The translations under genes were made by a program, and so were the position numbers. The notes below the pieces were generated by a model. That model searched no databases and had not been told where the DNA came from. It saw nothing but the letters and a program-made list of their open reading frames with translations. Shown here piece after piece: positions 12,359 to 25,400 of a stretch of 64,000 bases of DNA (positions within the stretch are counted from its first letter, which is position 1; the number at the start of each line of letters is the position of its first letter). Source of the stretch: Meloidogyne chitwoodi (taxonomy: Eukaryota; Nematoda; Chromadorea; Rhabditida; Meloidogynidae); NCBI GenBank assembly GCA_015183035.1, contig JACZZP010000018.1, positions 1,674,001 through 1,738,000 of the forward strand, in the 5' to 3' direction.

Positions 12359-14136
12359 TTTTCTGATGAGAATATGTTAAGGAGTAAAAATTGACAAATG
12401 TTTATTTTTTTTATTAAACAATATTTTAGTGAAACAATATCATTTAATTGATTTTTAACTTAAAGAAAATATTATTTAAATTATTGCTGTTTGGCGTTTT
12501 GTTATTTTATAAAAGTTAGAGAAAGAAAAAATAAAAAAGACAAACCATTAGAGAAAGAAAAAATAGCGAGATAGACAGAAGAGCGTCTAAAACAAATAAC
12601 TAAAAATGAAATACTTCAAAACAACAAATAACAAAAATGTCACTAATATATACAAGAGCTATTGAAGTTTTCTCTTTTTTTTTAAAAAAAATTAAATAAA
12701 AAATATAAATTTTCACCTATTTTTAAACTTTATTTTTTATTCAATTTAATATTTTAAAATTAAAAAAAAATTCGAAGGTCTTCTCTTATCAAGTAAAGGA
12801 GGATTATTCAATAAAAAAGAAAAAAACGGAAATGCTTAGAGTGAAAAAGGAAAATTGTTTTTTTTTTGTTGAATGAAGACCTCTTCTCTTATTTATTTTT
12901 ATATTATTTTCTGTTCCGTTTCCTTGACTTTAAAAATATCCAAAAAAAATATTTTTTTGTTTTAAAGTTTCTTTTTTATTTTTACTAAAAATTAACGTTG
13001 TAATTAGACTCAAATGTCCACTAAATTGTCAAAAATATCCAAATTTGTGTTAGTTTAGATAAACATTAAAAAATATATTATTCTCTTAGACTCAAAAATT
13101 CTTCAGACTCTAATGTCCCTAATTTATTTAACAATTGGACACTAGAGTATTTAATGTTAATATAATTAAATTTTTTAATTTAGAGGAGATATTTGAGTAT
13201 TTTTATAGAAAGGAATGTTTTAATCTAAAAAGGACATTAGAGTCTTAAATAAAAATGTAGTAATTTTGAAAAACTTTTTATTTTTTTCTTTTTATTTATT
13301 AACAATACTTAAATAACAATAGAAAAAAAGAAACATATTTTTGGATATTTTTATTTTAAAGTATTTTAATATAAAAATGCTAAAAATGGAAAGGCTAAAG
13401 TTTTGTTGAAAAAAAATTTTTATTTTTTAATTTAGGATTTACAAAGACTCAAAAATTTATTTATTTTTTAACACTTATTTTTTGCTTCTATTTTGATGAT
13501 TTATTAAAAATAACTTAAAAGGTTTGTGTTTTTCAGACTCAAATATTTAAAATATTAAAAAAGGACATTAGAGTATTAATATAATTATTTAATTAATTTA
13601 ACTTTAATCATTGGGTCAAAATTGGACATTAGAGTCTAGTCAAATATACTCTAATGTCCATTCGGTGAAAAGTCTTTTCGGTGAATCGTACCTGAAATCC
13701 TCTTTATTGCTTAATATTTGTGTGAAAATTTTTTAGTTTAAAAAATAAGTAAAGGGAAGGGTTATATTTAAAAACTACTCAAATTACACAAAATGAATTT
13801 TTGAAGAGGGAGGAGACAAAAATATTTTTTTTTTTACTTAAACTTTTTTTTTATTTAAAAGTAATTTTGCAAAAATAAATTATTTTAAATATATTTATTT
13901 TTTAAAACAATTCAAATATTAATTATTTAGGTGAATTGTCTGTCAGTGAAATATTCCCCTCTCTCAGTCTCTTCTTTTACACTTCTATCCTCTCAGGACA
14001 ATTCACCGAAAATTAGACATTTCACCGAATTTACTTTAAAAGTTTCGGTGAATTGTCCAATTTTATTTTAACTAATTTAACACTTGTATTTAATTATTTT
14101 CAGATTATTTTTCAACAATTGGCTCAAAAATTGACC
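12359..14136. other. Divergent intergenic region rich in GGACATTAGAGTC words
   Basis: Lies between two divergent genes, so it should hold both promoters. No gene seen. The word GGACATTAGAGTC or its complement recurs at about 13106, 13232, 13563, 13624 and 13648; the last two form a small palindrome. Close to the right end is an inverted pair built from TTTCGGTGAATTGTCC. Confidence 0.6.
13996..14058. promoter_or_regulatory. 16-bp inverted repeat upstream of the membrane-protein gene
   Basis: GGACAATTCACCGAAA at 13996 and its exact complement TTTCGGTGAATTGTCC at 14043 are 31 bp apart, and the pair ends 78 bp before the start codon at 14137. Partial copies lie at about 13661-13690, 13930 and 14381. 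Position suggests a regulatory site or transcript hairpin, but it may only be a dispersed repeat. Confidence 0.4.
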
Positions 14137-17100
14137 ATGTTTTTCTTCTTTTTTATTTTACCTTTGTTTTTGTCTTGCTCAAATGGTAATTTTTAAATAT
14201 TTTTTTTAAAAGTTTTTCCTTTAAAAATTGATGAAGAGAGTTAAATAAATTTTTTTTATTTTTTCAACTTTTTTTTTTTAATATTTATCACACCCATGGG
14301 ATTTGCGAAAGAATAATAAAAGGAAATAAAAGTTTAAAGATTTTTTTATGTTCACGTTTTTCTTTTAATCGTCGTCAATTTTTCGGTGAATTGTCTTAAA
14401 ATAAAATTAAAAAATAAGAGAGAAGTCAATTTGTCTTTTTATCACCTAATTTTTTATTTTTATTTTTTTTATGTTTACCAATAAAAATGAAGAAAAGAGA
14501 AGAAGGCCAATTTTTAAATTTGTATTTTCTCCTCATTTTAACCAATTGCTTTTTTTGCTTTTTTATTCATCAAAAATAAGCTTTTTCATTTTATTTTTCA
14601 ATAAACTTTTTTTTTTGATTTTAACCTCTTCTTTTAAATTAAAAAATTTAAAATTTTTAGCATTTTTATCTTCAGAACTAGCTAAAAACACTCATTTTGT
14701 TTAAAAATTCATATCTTTTTTTAAAAATTTTATTATTTTTTTATTTTTCTTTTATTTTATAGCTCAGAATCTCCTCTTTATTTTAATATTAAATTTAAAT
14801 TTTATTTCCCATTTGAAGCAAAGTTATAGGCAATTAAGTGTTTTGCTTATTTTACCTTTTCTTCTTAAGAAATTAATTAAAAAATAAAATATTTAATTTT
14901 TTTATGGACAAAATGGTCATAAGACATAATGGACAGCTAATAAATCTTACATGATACAACCCCATTCTTTTAATTTATTCAATATTGTGTATTTATCCAT
15001 TCAAAACTAGTCAATTAACCTTACCATTATGACCTCTGACCATTTTGACCTTGACCATTTTGTCAATTTTTTTTTAAATAAATAATCTAAAATTTTAAAC
15101 AGGTAAACTAATAACCATTGATCAAATGAATCGATTCTCAACAGCCGATAAGCTAAACAAAAGTAGACCGGTGTCAGCTATACTAGTGCCTAGAGGAGGA
15201 CATTCCTCTTCCTCTTATATTCCCTCTACAACTGTAAAACCTTTATTTAATCAACAAAATTCAGAACAACAAAGCTATAGGGATCAATTACTTTCTGTTA
15301 TTTTACAAAATACTGTAAATTCGTGAGTTTTATTTTAAAAGAATTTTTTTTGGGTTTTTTGAGTCTCATGAATTAAAACTTTTTTTAAATTTTATTGTCT
15401 AAATAATCAGACATTTTTAAATATTTTCATATCATTCGATAGAGAATTAAATTTGCTACAAAACAAAAAAAGAAACCTAATTTTAGGTTAAAAAACAAAA
15501 AAGTTATGGCCAAAAGAAAATTATGACCATTAGAGTCTCAAACTTTTTTGCAAAGAAAAAGTTTTAAAAATTTGAAATTTATTTTTTAACTATTTTTAAA
15601 TATTTTAAACAATTTTTAAATTTTTTTTAAATTATTTTTGATGTGATAATCAATGCCAATTAGACATAGAATTTATTTTTTAAAGGCAGAAGTTTCTCAT
15701 ATTTCCTCATTTAAAATCTTTTTTTCCAAGTTTTTACTTATTTTTTTAACCACAATTTAGAAACATTTGTCCTTTTTTTACTTTTTTTTTTAATTTTATT
15801 TAAAAAAATTTTTTTTAATATTTTTTTGAAGTTTAACTAAAATTGAAACTTAAACTTGCCCCTATGAGAGATAAGGGAGAGGGGAAGGAAATAAAAAATT
15901 AAAAATAGGTTAAGGTAAAATTTAAATTATTTAAAATTTAAATTATTTTAATTTTAAAATATATTTTAAAATTACCTATTCTTTTATTTTTGTTTAAATG
16001 CTTAGACTCAAGTGGACCTTTTTATTAATTTTCACACTTGTAAATTTTTCACTGGGATAACTGAGAGCTTGGGATAACTGAGAAGTTTATATTAAATATA
16101 AATTTTTTCCTAGACTCTAATGTACCCATAAATAAAAAAAGTAAAAATATGCAAATAATTTTTCTTAAAATTAAATTAAAAACAAAAATAGCAAAACTTA
16201 GTTTAGAAACTTTATTAAAAAAGAAGAAGCAAAAATCAAGTTTTATTCTTTTTGCTTCTTTTATTACGTTTTAGGTTTGTTAGGGCGCGCGTTGTCTACT
16301 ACGGCGTAAGCTAAAATTTTTAATGAAGCTTTGAAAGAAAAATTTTTAAATTTTGTTAAAATATTACCTATAGTCTTGCCTAACTTTTTTATAAATTTTA
16401 TAATTTTTGGTTTTCTATTAAGAAAGTTATGATCAAAAAACCTACAAAAACAGACATTTTTTTAATGAAAATTGTCTATTTTTTTACCATAATTTGAGAA
16501 CTACTTTACTTAAAAATCTAAAATTTTTTGTATAGATAGTTACCACTATGACCAATTTATTTACAAAATTTTAACAAGTTATGTACTCATTAAAGCAGTT
16601 TTATAAGCCTGCGCCGTTGACTAGTTCTCCCAATTTTACCCCTCTTTCCCTTATTTTTTAAATTGGTTTTTTGAGGTTCTTTTCAATAAAGCCTTTTTCC
16701 TTTATTTTTTATTTGAAAAGAAACCCTTCTATGTAGTGTACTTTTTTCATTTTTTAAAAAATAATGTGCCGTATTTACATCGTTACATTTTTAGCTATTC
16801 AATATCTCAAGGAGTCTAGGCTTTTCTTTCCTTTAAAATGTACCTTTATTTTTGTGAAGTAAGTGAAGTGATAATTTAAACTTTCTGTTTCTTTTTAAGT
16901 CTTAAAAATTGAAAAAAAGTTTTATAATTATTTAAAAAATTTAAATAAAATTAAATAAATTTAGTTAGAAACGCTTGACTAAACCTGTTTAAAAATTCAC
17001 ATCTTTTTTTAAACTGAAGATAAATAATTTTTATTATATTTATTTTATAGCTAAAAATCTCCTCTATTTATTGATATAAAATTTTAAATTTATTAATTAA

Positions 17101-19776
17101 TTCAAAAAAGGTTATAAGCCTAAAACTTCAACTAAACTGCTCAAAACGCCTACTCATTTTAAAAAATTCATAAAAAATTTCAAAGTAAAGCTAACCTTTT
17201 TTCTTTTCACTCATTTTATAGCCCAGAATCTGCTCTATTTATTGTCCTAAAGATCAAAATTATAGCTCCACTTAAAACAAATTTATATGCTTTTAAAGCA
17301 GTCAACATATGGCTGCCAAAATAAATAAACCTTTTTATTTATTTTTAATTTTATTTTCTTTAAATAAATTTAAAAAATGAAAAAATATCCAAACAATTTA
17401 TTTTTCAAATAAAAATATTTTTATAATTTTTATTAAGTTCATTTACACAAACTACAAACTCTGAAATTTCCCCTCAAGTTTTTACTGCAAATCAACAACA
17501 ACAATATCAACCAGAACCTAACGGAAATATGAAATCTAAAGATTTTGGAAATGGGGATGGAGAATTGGATATGTTATTTGGTTAATTTAAAATTTTAAAA
17601 AATTTTTTAAAATTTATTCTAAAAAATTTTTATAAAAGGGACATTTGAGTCTCACCTTTTTATTTCTGAGACTCTAATGTACTTTTAATTAAATATTTTT
17701 TATTTTACAGGCTTTTTTGTTATGAACGGCGCTTGCATTGGTAAATTAAAGAAGTAGACATTAGAGTCTTGAATAAAAATCTTTTCAGTCTTTTTCCTCC
17801 TTTTTGGCGTTTGTGTAATTTGTAACTGTGCAGCACGAAAACCAAAATTTCACGGAAGCAAAGAAAAGAAAAATAAAAAGCCAACAGTTTCTAAACTTGT
17901 TGCGGTAATTTAAAAATAATTTAAAAAAATATTAAAAATTATATTTTAGGCAATGGCCCCAACAGGTTTTGGTCAACAACGCTCAACTGCCAAAGTGCCA
18001 AATAATTCTGTAGCACCTTTACTTCATGCCAATTCAACAAATAGGTTAACATAAAATATTTTAGTATTTGTAGCCATTAGAGTCTGAGATGTAGAAAAGT
18101 CCATATACTCAAATGACCTCAAATGTAAAAATTAAATAATAAATTCTCAGACTCTTGTGACCTATCAGGCATAAAATTATAAAAATAGTAGTGACCGGCA
18201 CTAGAGTTTTAACAGCAAAATTTTAGTTAAAATAAATAAAATATTTTTTAGCCGTCGAGGATCTTCTGCATCCATTGTTCTAGAAATTAACGGTAATGGA
18301 GGTGCTGGAGCATTTACAGCACGTAATGGTTTAATGGCAAATCATCAACCATCAACGAATAGATCATTTAGAGTAATTAAAAATATTTTTAAATAATTAT
18401 AAAAATATTTAACATTTTTAAAATTTAACATTTTGACATTAAAATTTCTCAGACTCTAGTAGCCAAGGCAATGGCATCTACAAAAATCAAACAAACAGAT
18501 AATAATAATGAAAGATCTCCTTCTCCTAATAAAGAAGAGAAACAACAAAATTCATCAAAATCAAATACAACTTCCCCTATAATAAATAGAAGATTGTCTG
18601 GTACTGCATTATTAACAGTTACTGAAGATTCTATTGATGAACAAAATAATAATGGTAAATTTAAAATTATTTGTTTTTAATTGCACATTAATTTAATATA
18701 TTTATTTTACGCACAACTAACAACTCATTAATTTATATGTTTCAGAATTTATTAGTTTAAATGTTTTCCGGAAAGTTTCAGAAGTTTTATATTTCATAGT
18801 TAATTTTTAAATCAGAATTTAAACAAATAAAAGAAAGTTCTAAATAAATCAGAATATTTTTCGAACATTTGTTTTTCCGGAAAGTTCTAAATAAATCAGA
18901 ATGTTTTTCAAACATTAATTTTTCCGGAATGTTTCAGTTAATCTTTTACATTAAAAAAAATTCATTTTTGCTTCAGAAAGTCATCTACAACAGCAAAATA
19001 TGACTAAACAATCAGAGAAATACGAGGAAGATGAAATTATTTTTCTTTAATATTTTTATTTTTTTGTAGATATTTTATTAGTTTTGTAATTTGTTTCAAT
19101 TTATTTATTAGTTTTTATTTGCTTGTTTTTTTTGTCTGCACAATTTTTATAAATATTTTTCCTAATTTTTTTATTTTCTTTTTTTTCTTCTACTTCCTTA
19201 AAATAAATATATTTATTTACCTTAAATTAGACTGTTGTTCTACTGAAATGCATATTCTCGAATTACCAGTGGAAGTAGAAGTTCATCATTGTAAATCATC
19301 AAATAATAAAACAAAAAATCAAAAAACAACAAAATTAGCCAATTCTACCTCTGTTCCTTTAAACTTGGTTAATGAAACTAAATCAACAACAGAAGAAATA
19401 CAAAACATTTGTTTAGCAGAACAAGGCCAATTTGTTGTTAGAAGAGAAGGCGTTAGTGCCTCAACGACTTGGATAGGTAATAAATTAAAAAAAAATATTT
19501 TAAAATATCAACTATTTGAAATATTTATTAAAAAATAATTACACAGGACCACCTCAATCTTACCTAAAAAAACATCGTTGTTCTCTAATTGTTCCAATTC
19601 AAATGCCTTATAATGGTGATTGTAGAGTACAAATTGATGAAAATAAAAATAATGAAGAACAACAAAATAATAATAATACTAACAGACAACAATCACCCTC
19701 TAATGAAGATTTTAATGTTATTCGTCAAAATTTATTAGGACCTTTAACATTTGATGATCTCTATTATATTCACTGA
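14137..19776 (+). CDS. Unknown single-pass membrane protein with alternative C-termini
   Basis: Exons 14137-14185, 15103-15322, 17438-17580, 17711-17740, 17789-17904, 17950-18044, 18252-18372, 18453-18654, 19231-19476 and 19547-19776 join in consistent phases to 483 residues. It opens with a signal-peptide-like MFFFFFILPLFLSCSNG, has an ectodomain of about 120 residues rich in Gln, Ser and Asn, one membrane span around residues 136-160 (GACIVFFLLFGVCVIC) followed by a basic stop-transfer stretch, then a long cytoplasmic tail of about 320 residues. The tail has Ser-rich segments and ends PLTFDDLYYIH. Topology would be type I. I do not recognise the family and suggest no ligand or pathway; an adaptor-binding tail is possible. 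The intron 15323-17437 is unusually long and repeat-filled. Confidence 0.8.
14690..17300. repeat. Three diverged copies of an intronic repeat
   Basis: Copies near 14690-14835, 16985-17120 and 17150-17300 share an ATTCATATCTTTTTT part, then TTTTATAGCTCAGAATCTCC, TCTATTTATT and a GTTATAGGC-like end. All lie in the first two introns of the membrane-protein gene. A fainter match, TAGCCCAGAAGTTGCTCTAT, is at 460. Confidence 0.55.
15425..15515. repeat. Half copy of the CATTCGATAGAG foldback family
   Basis: ATCATTCGATAGAGAATTAA, TTTGCTAC and AAAAAAGTTATGGCC appear in the same order as in the left arm of the large hairpin at 20751. No inverted partner is present. Confidence 0.5.
18977..19050 (+). 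other. Alternative terminal exon of the membrane-protein gene
   Basis: Follows the acceptor TTTGCTTCAG and accepts the same phase-1 donor at 18654 as the downstream exon at 19231. It encodes SHLQQQNMTKQSEKYEEDE plus a few residues and a stop at 19048-19050, giving a 349-residue form. The exon contains no usable donor, so it looks like a true alternative last exon rather than a cassette. Confidence 0.6.
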
Positions 19777-20750
19777 TACTAAGATGGCTGATTTTTAATA
19801 TTAAAAGTGCCTTAAAATATTTAAAAGTATTAATTTAAAATTATCATTTTTCTTATAAATTTTATTAAAATAAAAGTTTTTTAAAATGGACCAAAACGTC
19901 AAAAACCAAAATGGTAAAAAACCAAAATGGTCAAAACCAAAACGGTCAAAAAACGATAAAATACCAAAATCACCAAGTAATTAAAAAAATTAATAAAGAA
20001 ACAAAAAAAATTTATCATAATTTTATCCCTTCTAAAAAAGGTGTGTAAAAGAGAAGAAAATGTATATGCATTTTAAAGTTTTGTGCTTGCTAAATTTTAA
20101 TTTAAAAAAAAATTAATGTGGAATAAAGGCAATTAATAATAATAAAAATGGGAACAAGCCGACAATTAATAAGTTTATTTTAAAAAAAAATAAGAAAAAG
20201 ATATTCCCTAAAATAGGGGAGAAATGATTGAAGAAGCAAGGTAAATCACAAATAAATACTCTAAATAAGCTCAATTTTATTTATTTTTTAAAATTATCTA
20301 AAAAAGATAATTTTAAAAATTAGAGCATTTATTATTCCGGAAATTTATTTAAATTTTGTAATTTCTTGTTTTGGTAGATTCAAAAATGGTAAAAGTTCAA
20401 AATGGTCGAAAATATTTAAAAAATATAGTAAATTTTGATTTTTTTAATTAAAAAAATTAAAATTTAACAAAAATATAAACTTTAAATATTTTTATTTTAA
20501 AAATTTCCGGAAGAAGAAAAAAACAAAAAAGATAGGGGCATTATAATACACATCACCGGGCTGCTATTCACGTTTAAAAATTAAATTAAAAAAAAAGTAA
20601 AAAAGAGAAGAAGATTAAAGGAATATATATATTTCTTCTTTAATTTCTAATAATTTTAAAGTTTTGAGAGAAGAAACAATAATATGGGTGGAGTATAACC
20701 AATAAAAGTCTAAATGTTATAACTCAAGAAAAAATGAACTGTAAAAAATT

Positions 20751-20966
20751 ATATTGATATCATTCGATAGATAATTAAATTAGCTATAAAATAAATATTG
20801 AAGCAAAATTTTAAGTTTATAAACAAAAAAGTTATGACCGAAAAACTAACAAAAAAGGGTAATTTTTGAAAAAAATTGTCTATAACTTTTTTGTTTATAA
20901 ACTTAAAATTTTGCTTCAATATTTATTTTATAGCTAATTTAATTATCTATCGAATGATATCAATAT
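20751..20966. repeat. Perfect inverted repeat, arms about 84 bp, loop about 47 bp
   Basis: Left arm begins ATATTGATATCATTCGATAG and ends CAAAAAAGTTAT; the right arm (20882-20966) is its complement with no mismatch seen. The loop contains AACAAAAAAGGGTAATTTTT. Related, more diverged foldbacks lie at about 29690-29975 and 32115-32405, and a half copy at 15425. The transcript would form long double-stranded RNA. Confidence 0.9.
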
Positions 20967-21454
20967 CATTTTATATCGTCCATTTGTTCTTTAATTAAGG
21001 TAATTTAATTGAGTCCTACTTTTGATAAAGCTTAAAAGCTGCTGTGCTACAATTTAAAAAGAGAGGGGTGGTTAATTGTCGGCTAGCTCCCATTATTATT
21101 CTCAATTTTTTTCAAAGTTAATTAAAAATTAATTCAATAAAATTCTAAATTTTAAAAATGATATTTTTCAAAATTCTAAATTTCAAAATAGTAATTAAAA
21201 AAATTTGCTTCATTTTTGCTATAAAAATGCAAAAAATAAAAATAAAGAGAAAATACCGGGTTGCCAGAATATTAAGGAAAAAGGAAAAAATAATTCAAAG
21301 GGTGACAACAAAAAAGAAAAAATTTTATATTTATTTTTCAATTTGTTTCAATTTAAATGTTTGTAAACAAGAAAGGCGCTAACCGGGAAACATATAAAGT
21401 ATATTTACGTAATAAAAGCTACTCATTGGGTTGTATAAGAAAAACAAATTTTTG

Positions 21455-21600
21455 TTAACTTTATAAAACTTGCTTCATTTTAATTAAAAATAAAACTTGC
21501 TTCATTTTAAATAAAAATAAAACTTGCTTTATTTTCTATTAAAAATAAAACTTGCTTCATATTAATTAAAAATAAAACTTGCTTCATTTCTCACTAAGAT
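21455..21600. repeat. Tandem AAAATAAAACTTGCTTCAT array
   Basis: About five copies of ATAAAACTTGCTTCATTTTA with short AT linkers, period about 30-33 bp. The word TTGCTTCA is the complement of the TGAAGCAA word scattered through 31-36.5 kb. Confidence 0.75.
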
Positions 21601-22485
21601 AATTGTTGATTTAAATAAACTTGAAGCATTTACAACTTTTTTAAAAGTAAAATTCAACAAAAACTTGTTTCAAAAAGCCGAAGTGTAAAATTACTTGTGA
21701 GGATAAATTTCAGATATCACAATTTGCTCGGCTTGGAAAATAAGGTCAATAATAAGTTTTAAGTAAGAGATTTTTCATATTTAAGTTTTTGCTTCAAAAA
21801 TGTTACTTTTTATAATCTCTTACCTATTTTAAAACCAAATGTTTCAGTTTTATTATCTATACATTATAATTGAGATAAAAGAGTATATTTAACAAAGATG
21901 AAAATAAAATATTTAATTGATAAAACTAAAAATCTATATAAAAATATATTTTAAGTGTCTCAAGGCTCTAAACCAAAAGAAAGTTGAAAGAATTGCGTAA
22001 GGAGTGTTTTATCTATTTTAATATATTAATAAGAAAAAAAGATAATTCGGGGTACAAAGAAAAAATGAAGTATGTAATTTTTATGCTAACGGTATTAAAT
22101 ACAGAAGTTAAAATGTATATGAACTTAATTTGTGAAATATTTAAATTCCAACTTGAAGATTTTTAATTAAACTTGAAGCACGATATATTTTAAAACTTGA
22201 AGCATATTTAAAGTTTTAACACAAGCATTTCAATTTGTAATTAAGTATGCTCATATAATCTTAACTAAATGGGAGTAATTTTGTACAATCTAAAGAAATA
22301 GATGGACGGAAAAAAAATAAAAGAAAAAATATGGATTATAGAGATTTGTAGGATAAAATGTAAAGCATTTGCCTGTTTTTATTTGTCGCGTCAAAATATG
22401 AGAAGAAAAAGAAGAATGAAAGATACAATGAAAAGGAAATATTAGCTTGAAGAAATGTGAAGCAAAGAGTAGAAGAAGCAACATT

Positions 22486-25400
22486 TCATGCAGGAGTTTC
22501 CTTAAAAAGGAAAATGTTTTACAAATTCTGATATTTTGCGCAAGTAAAAATACAAACTTTTAATAAAAATCAGAATTAGTAATTGTGACAGTCAGAATTT
22601 GTATTTTATATATTTAAAAATAATTTTTGTATTTTAGTTGTTAAAATCAGAAATAAAAATAATGTTTTTATTGCAAAAACATTAAATACACCTACCTTTT
22701 TTATAGCCAAATCGGCAGCTTCTGTAATATCCGGATCTGTGTCAATATCAGGTTCATGGGAACATATTGCTGCTTGTGTTTCTAATGGAAGACTCTCCCC
22801 ACTATTAGGACCAGCTATTGGTGTTACATTGCTTGTTTGGGCATTAACATTTAATGCCTGAAAATTTAAAAATTATTAACTAAAAATGAAGTATTTTTCA
22901 GAAAATACCTGAAGCCAGTTAAGAACCAGTCGATTTGATTGGGCAATATTTTGAGGCAAAGTAGATGCATTAGAGGCATAAGTTGCTACAACCTCACCAG
23001 CCATTTGCTTCTGCTTCTCAAGTTCACCAAGATTATTTTTTGTTACCGTTTCAATCAAAGAGATGCCTGGACCTTTACTCAATTCTAACAATGCTGCAAT
23101 TGAATTAGCATCAGGAATGTGCTTCAATGATTCCGCTAAGATATTAGCAAAATTTCAAATAAAAATTAGCAAAGTTTCAGATTCAAATTCATTTAATAAC
23201 AAAATTAGTTAAATTAATTTTATAAGAGACTGACTAAAATTCTGTTGTTGGCTTGACTGTTGATGAATGGAAACTGTAGCATTTTCTAGTATTTGTTCTG
23301 TAGCAGTTGTTTCTTGTTTTTGTTGTTCATTTTTAGCTGTAGTATTAGACCCAGAATATCCATTTTGAACAACACATTTACGCATCTATTTTTTAAATTC
23401 TAATTATTGTATTTTTAAAATTAAAAACAAACGTGTTTCTCAAGTGTAGAATGAACTGAAAAGGGCATTTGGCAAATATTGCAGTTATAAACCTAAAAGG
23501 TTAAAATTTAAGTTTCAGAATTTTTTAAACCAGAATTATGTATTTTTTTAGCAAATCAGAATTATTTTAGATAATCAGAGTAAAACATTTAACTAAATGT
23601 TCTGAAAAAGGAAAAATACAAATATCAGAATTTTTGCATTTTTGTACAACATAATATTTTGTTTAGTATTTTTTAAATCTTTCCTACCTCTTTTCCCTGT
23701 TGTCCATGTGTGCGCATATGCCTTGTTAATTTAGAACTTTGTGCACAAGCATAAGGGCAAAGTCGACATTTATAAGGTTTTTCACCAGTATGTGAACGTA
23801 AATGAACAATTAAATTGGAACGATTTGTAAATACTTTTTGGCAGAAAGAACAACTTAATATATTTGTTTTTTAATTTAACAAAAATAAATTACCGGTCCT
23901 TTTTCGCCTTTGGATCACGCTTGGCAGCTGGTTCTGCTAACTCACAGTCTGCATGTGTTGGAGTATTTTTACTTTCACTATTATTAGTTTCTTCATTATT
24001 ATCTTCTCTTTTATCATTATTATCTTCAATATCAACATCTAAATCAATATCTCCATCAATATCTTCATTTTCTTCGCAATCTGTAGCAGCACTTGGAATA
24101 CCTGATTCGCTGCCTTGAAATGCTCCAATTGAAGAATGTGGAGTTAAAGAAGCAGTAATACTTAACACATTAGCAGCTGAACATGTACGACGTGAATTTG
24201 CTAATATTCTGTTTTGAATTCTATTAGCAGCGCTGACCGGACTAGGGGAAAATGATGTTGATGGAGCTGTTGGTGAAGTCTATTAATAAAATGAAGATTT
24301 ATCTTTTTCTTTTTTTGTTTTTCTTGTGTTTTTGTATTTTTCGAAAAGTAAATAAATTTTTAAAAATTTTAAAATAAACACTTACCAACTGACTAAGCAA
24401 TGGAGAACGTCTTAAGACTCCACCTAAAGGACTGGAAATGACCCCAGTTTGTGGAGAAATAAAATTGTTAGCAACAGAAGATATAGAAGAAGACAACTGT
24501 CTAGTAACAGAAGAATGTTGTTGTGTTTCATTACCAGAATTTTGTTGAAAAATAAAATCAGAATTATTAGGTGTTTGAAGCATTTTTGTAGGAGTAACAC
24601 AGCCACTACCATTTGAACGTTTTGCAGCAGCCATTAAATTTGCTAAACCCAAAATTGCTGAAGCAGAAGTAACTGTAACAGAAGAAGGATGTTGATTTAA
24701 TCCAAATAAGGTAGAAGATGAAGATGATGTCCCTCCAATTAAAGAATTATTTTTTGCTACTGAAGCAGCTTGTAAAATAGCAGCAGCTGCTGATTGCATA
24801 GCTGCCGTTGAAGAATTTGGAGAAATAATGTTTGAATTAACAGAAGAAGAACCATTACAATTACTGTATTGTTGTTGAGATAAATTTTTGGGTGATTGTT
24901 GTTGCTGTATTTGTTGTTGGCCTAATTGTATATAATAATTCTGAATTGTTGCTAATACATGTGGTTGAAAGAAATCGTTAACATTCTGAAAAAATTAAAA
25001 ATATAAAAGCTCTTTAAAATACAAAAAATATAATTTTCACATAAAATACATTAAAAATTCTAACTTATCAAATTATTAAATAAACATAAATACTAAATTC
25101 TGATTTCTGTATTTTTCTAATAAATAGAATTTGTAAAAACAGAAATCACACAAAATTAGAATAAAATACAAAAATTCTGATTTTGTTTTACAATCGCAAA
25201 TGTTAATTATATTGAAAAATACAAAAATTCTGATTTGTAATACTTGAATAGTTCCATGCCCAGTTTGTTGTAATGTTTGTATTAGTGATTGTCCAAGCGT
25301 TGTAATAGGAGGCATTGCAACTCCATTAGAATTAAATCCACTTGCTAACAAAGCTGCTGTGTTTAACTGTTCTGCTGATGTTGTTATTATTGATGGTTGG

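Larger units (their letters stand above)
19777..22485. other. Tail-to-tail intergenic region with a large hairpin
   Basis: Lies between the membrane-protein gene (+) and the BCL11-type gene (-). No gene recognised. It holds diverged CCAAAATGGTCAAAA repeats (19885-19960), the large perfect hairpin (20751-20966), a tandem ATAAAACTTGCTTCATTTTA array (about 21455-21600) and dispersed CTTGAAGCA words (21600-22230). Confidence 0.6.

Noticed and set aside
22290..22484. 64-codon minus-strand frame near the end of the BCL11-type gene
   Set aside because: Low-complexity Phe/Ser/Leu frame downstream of the inferred stop; probably 3' untranslated sequence.
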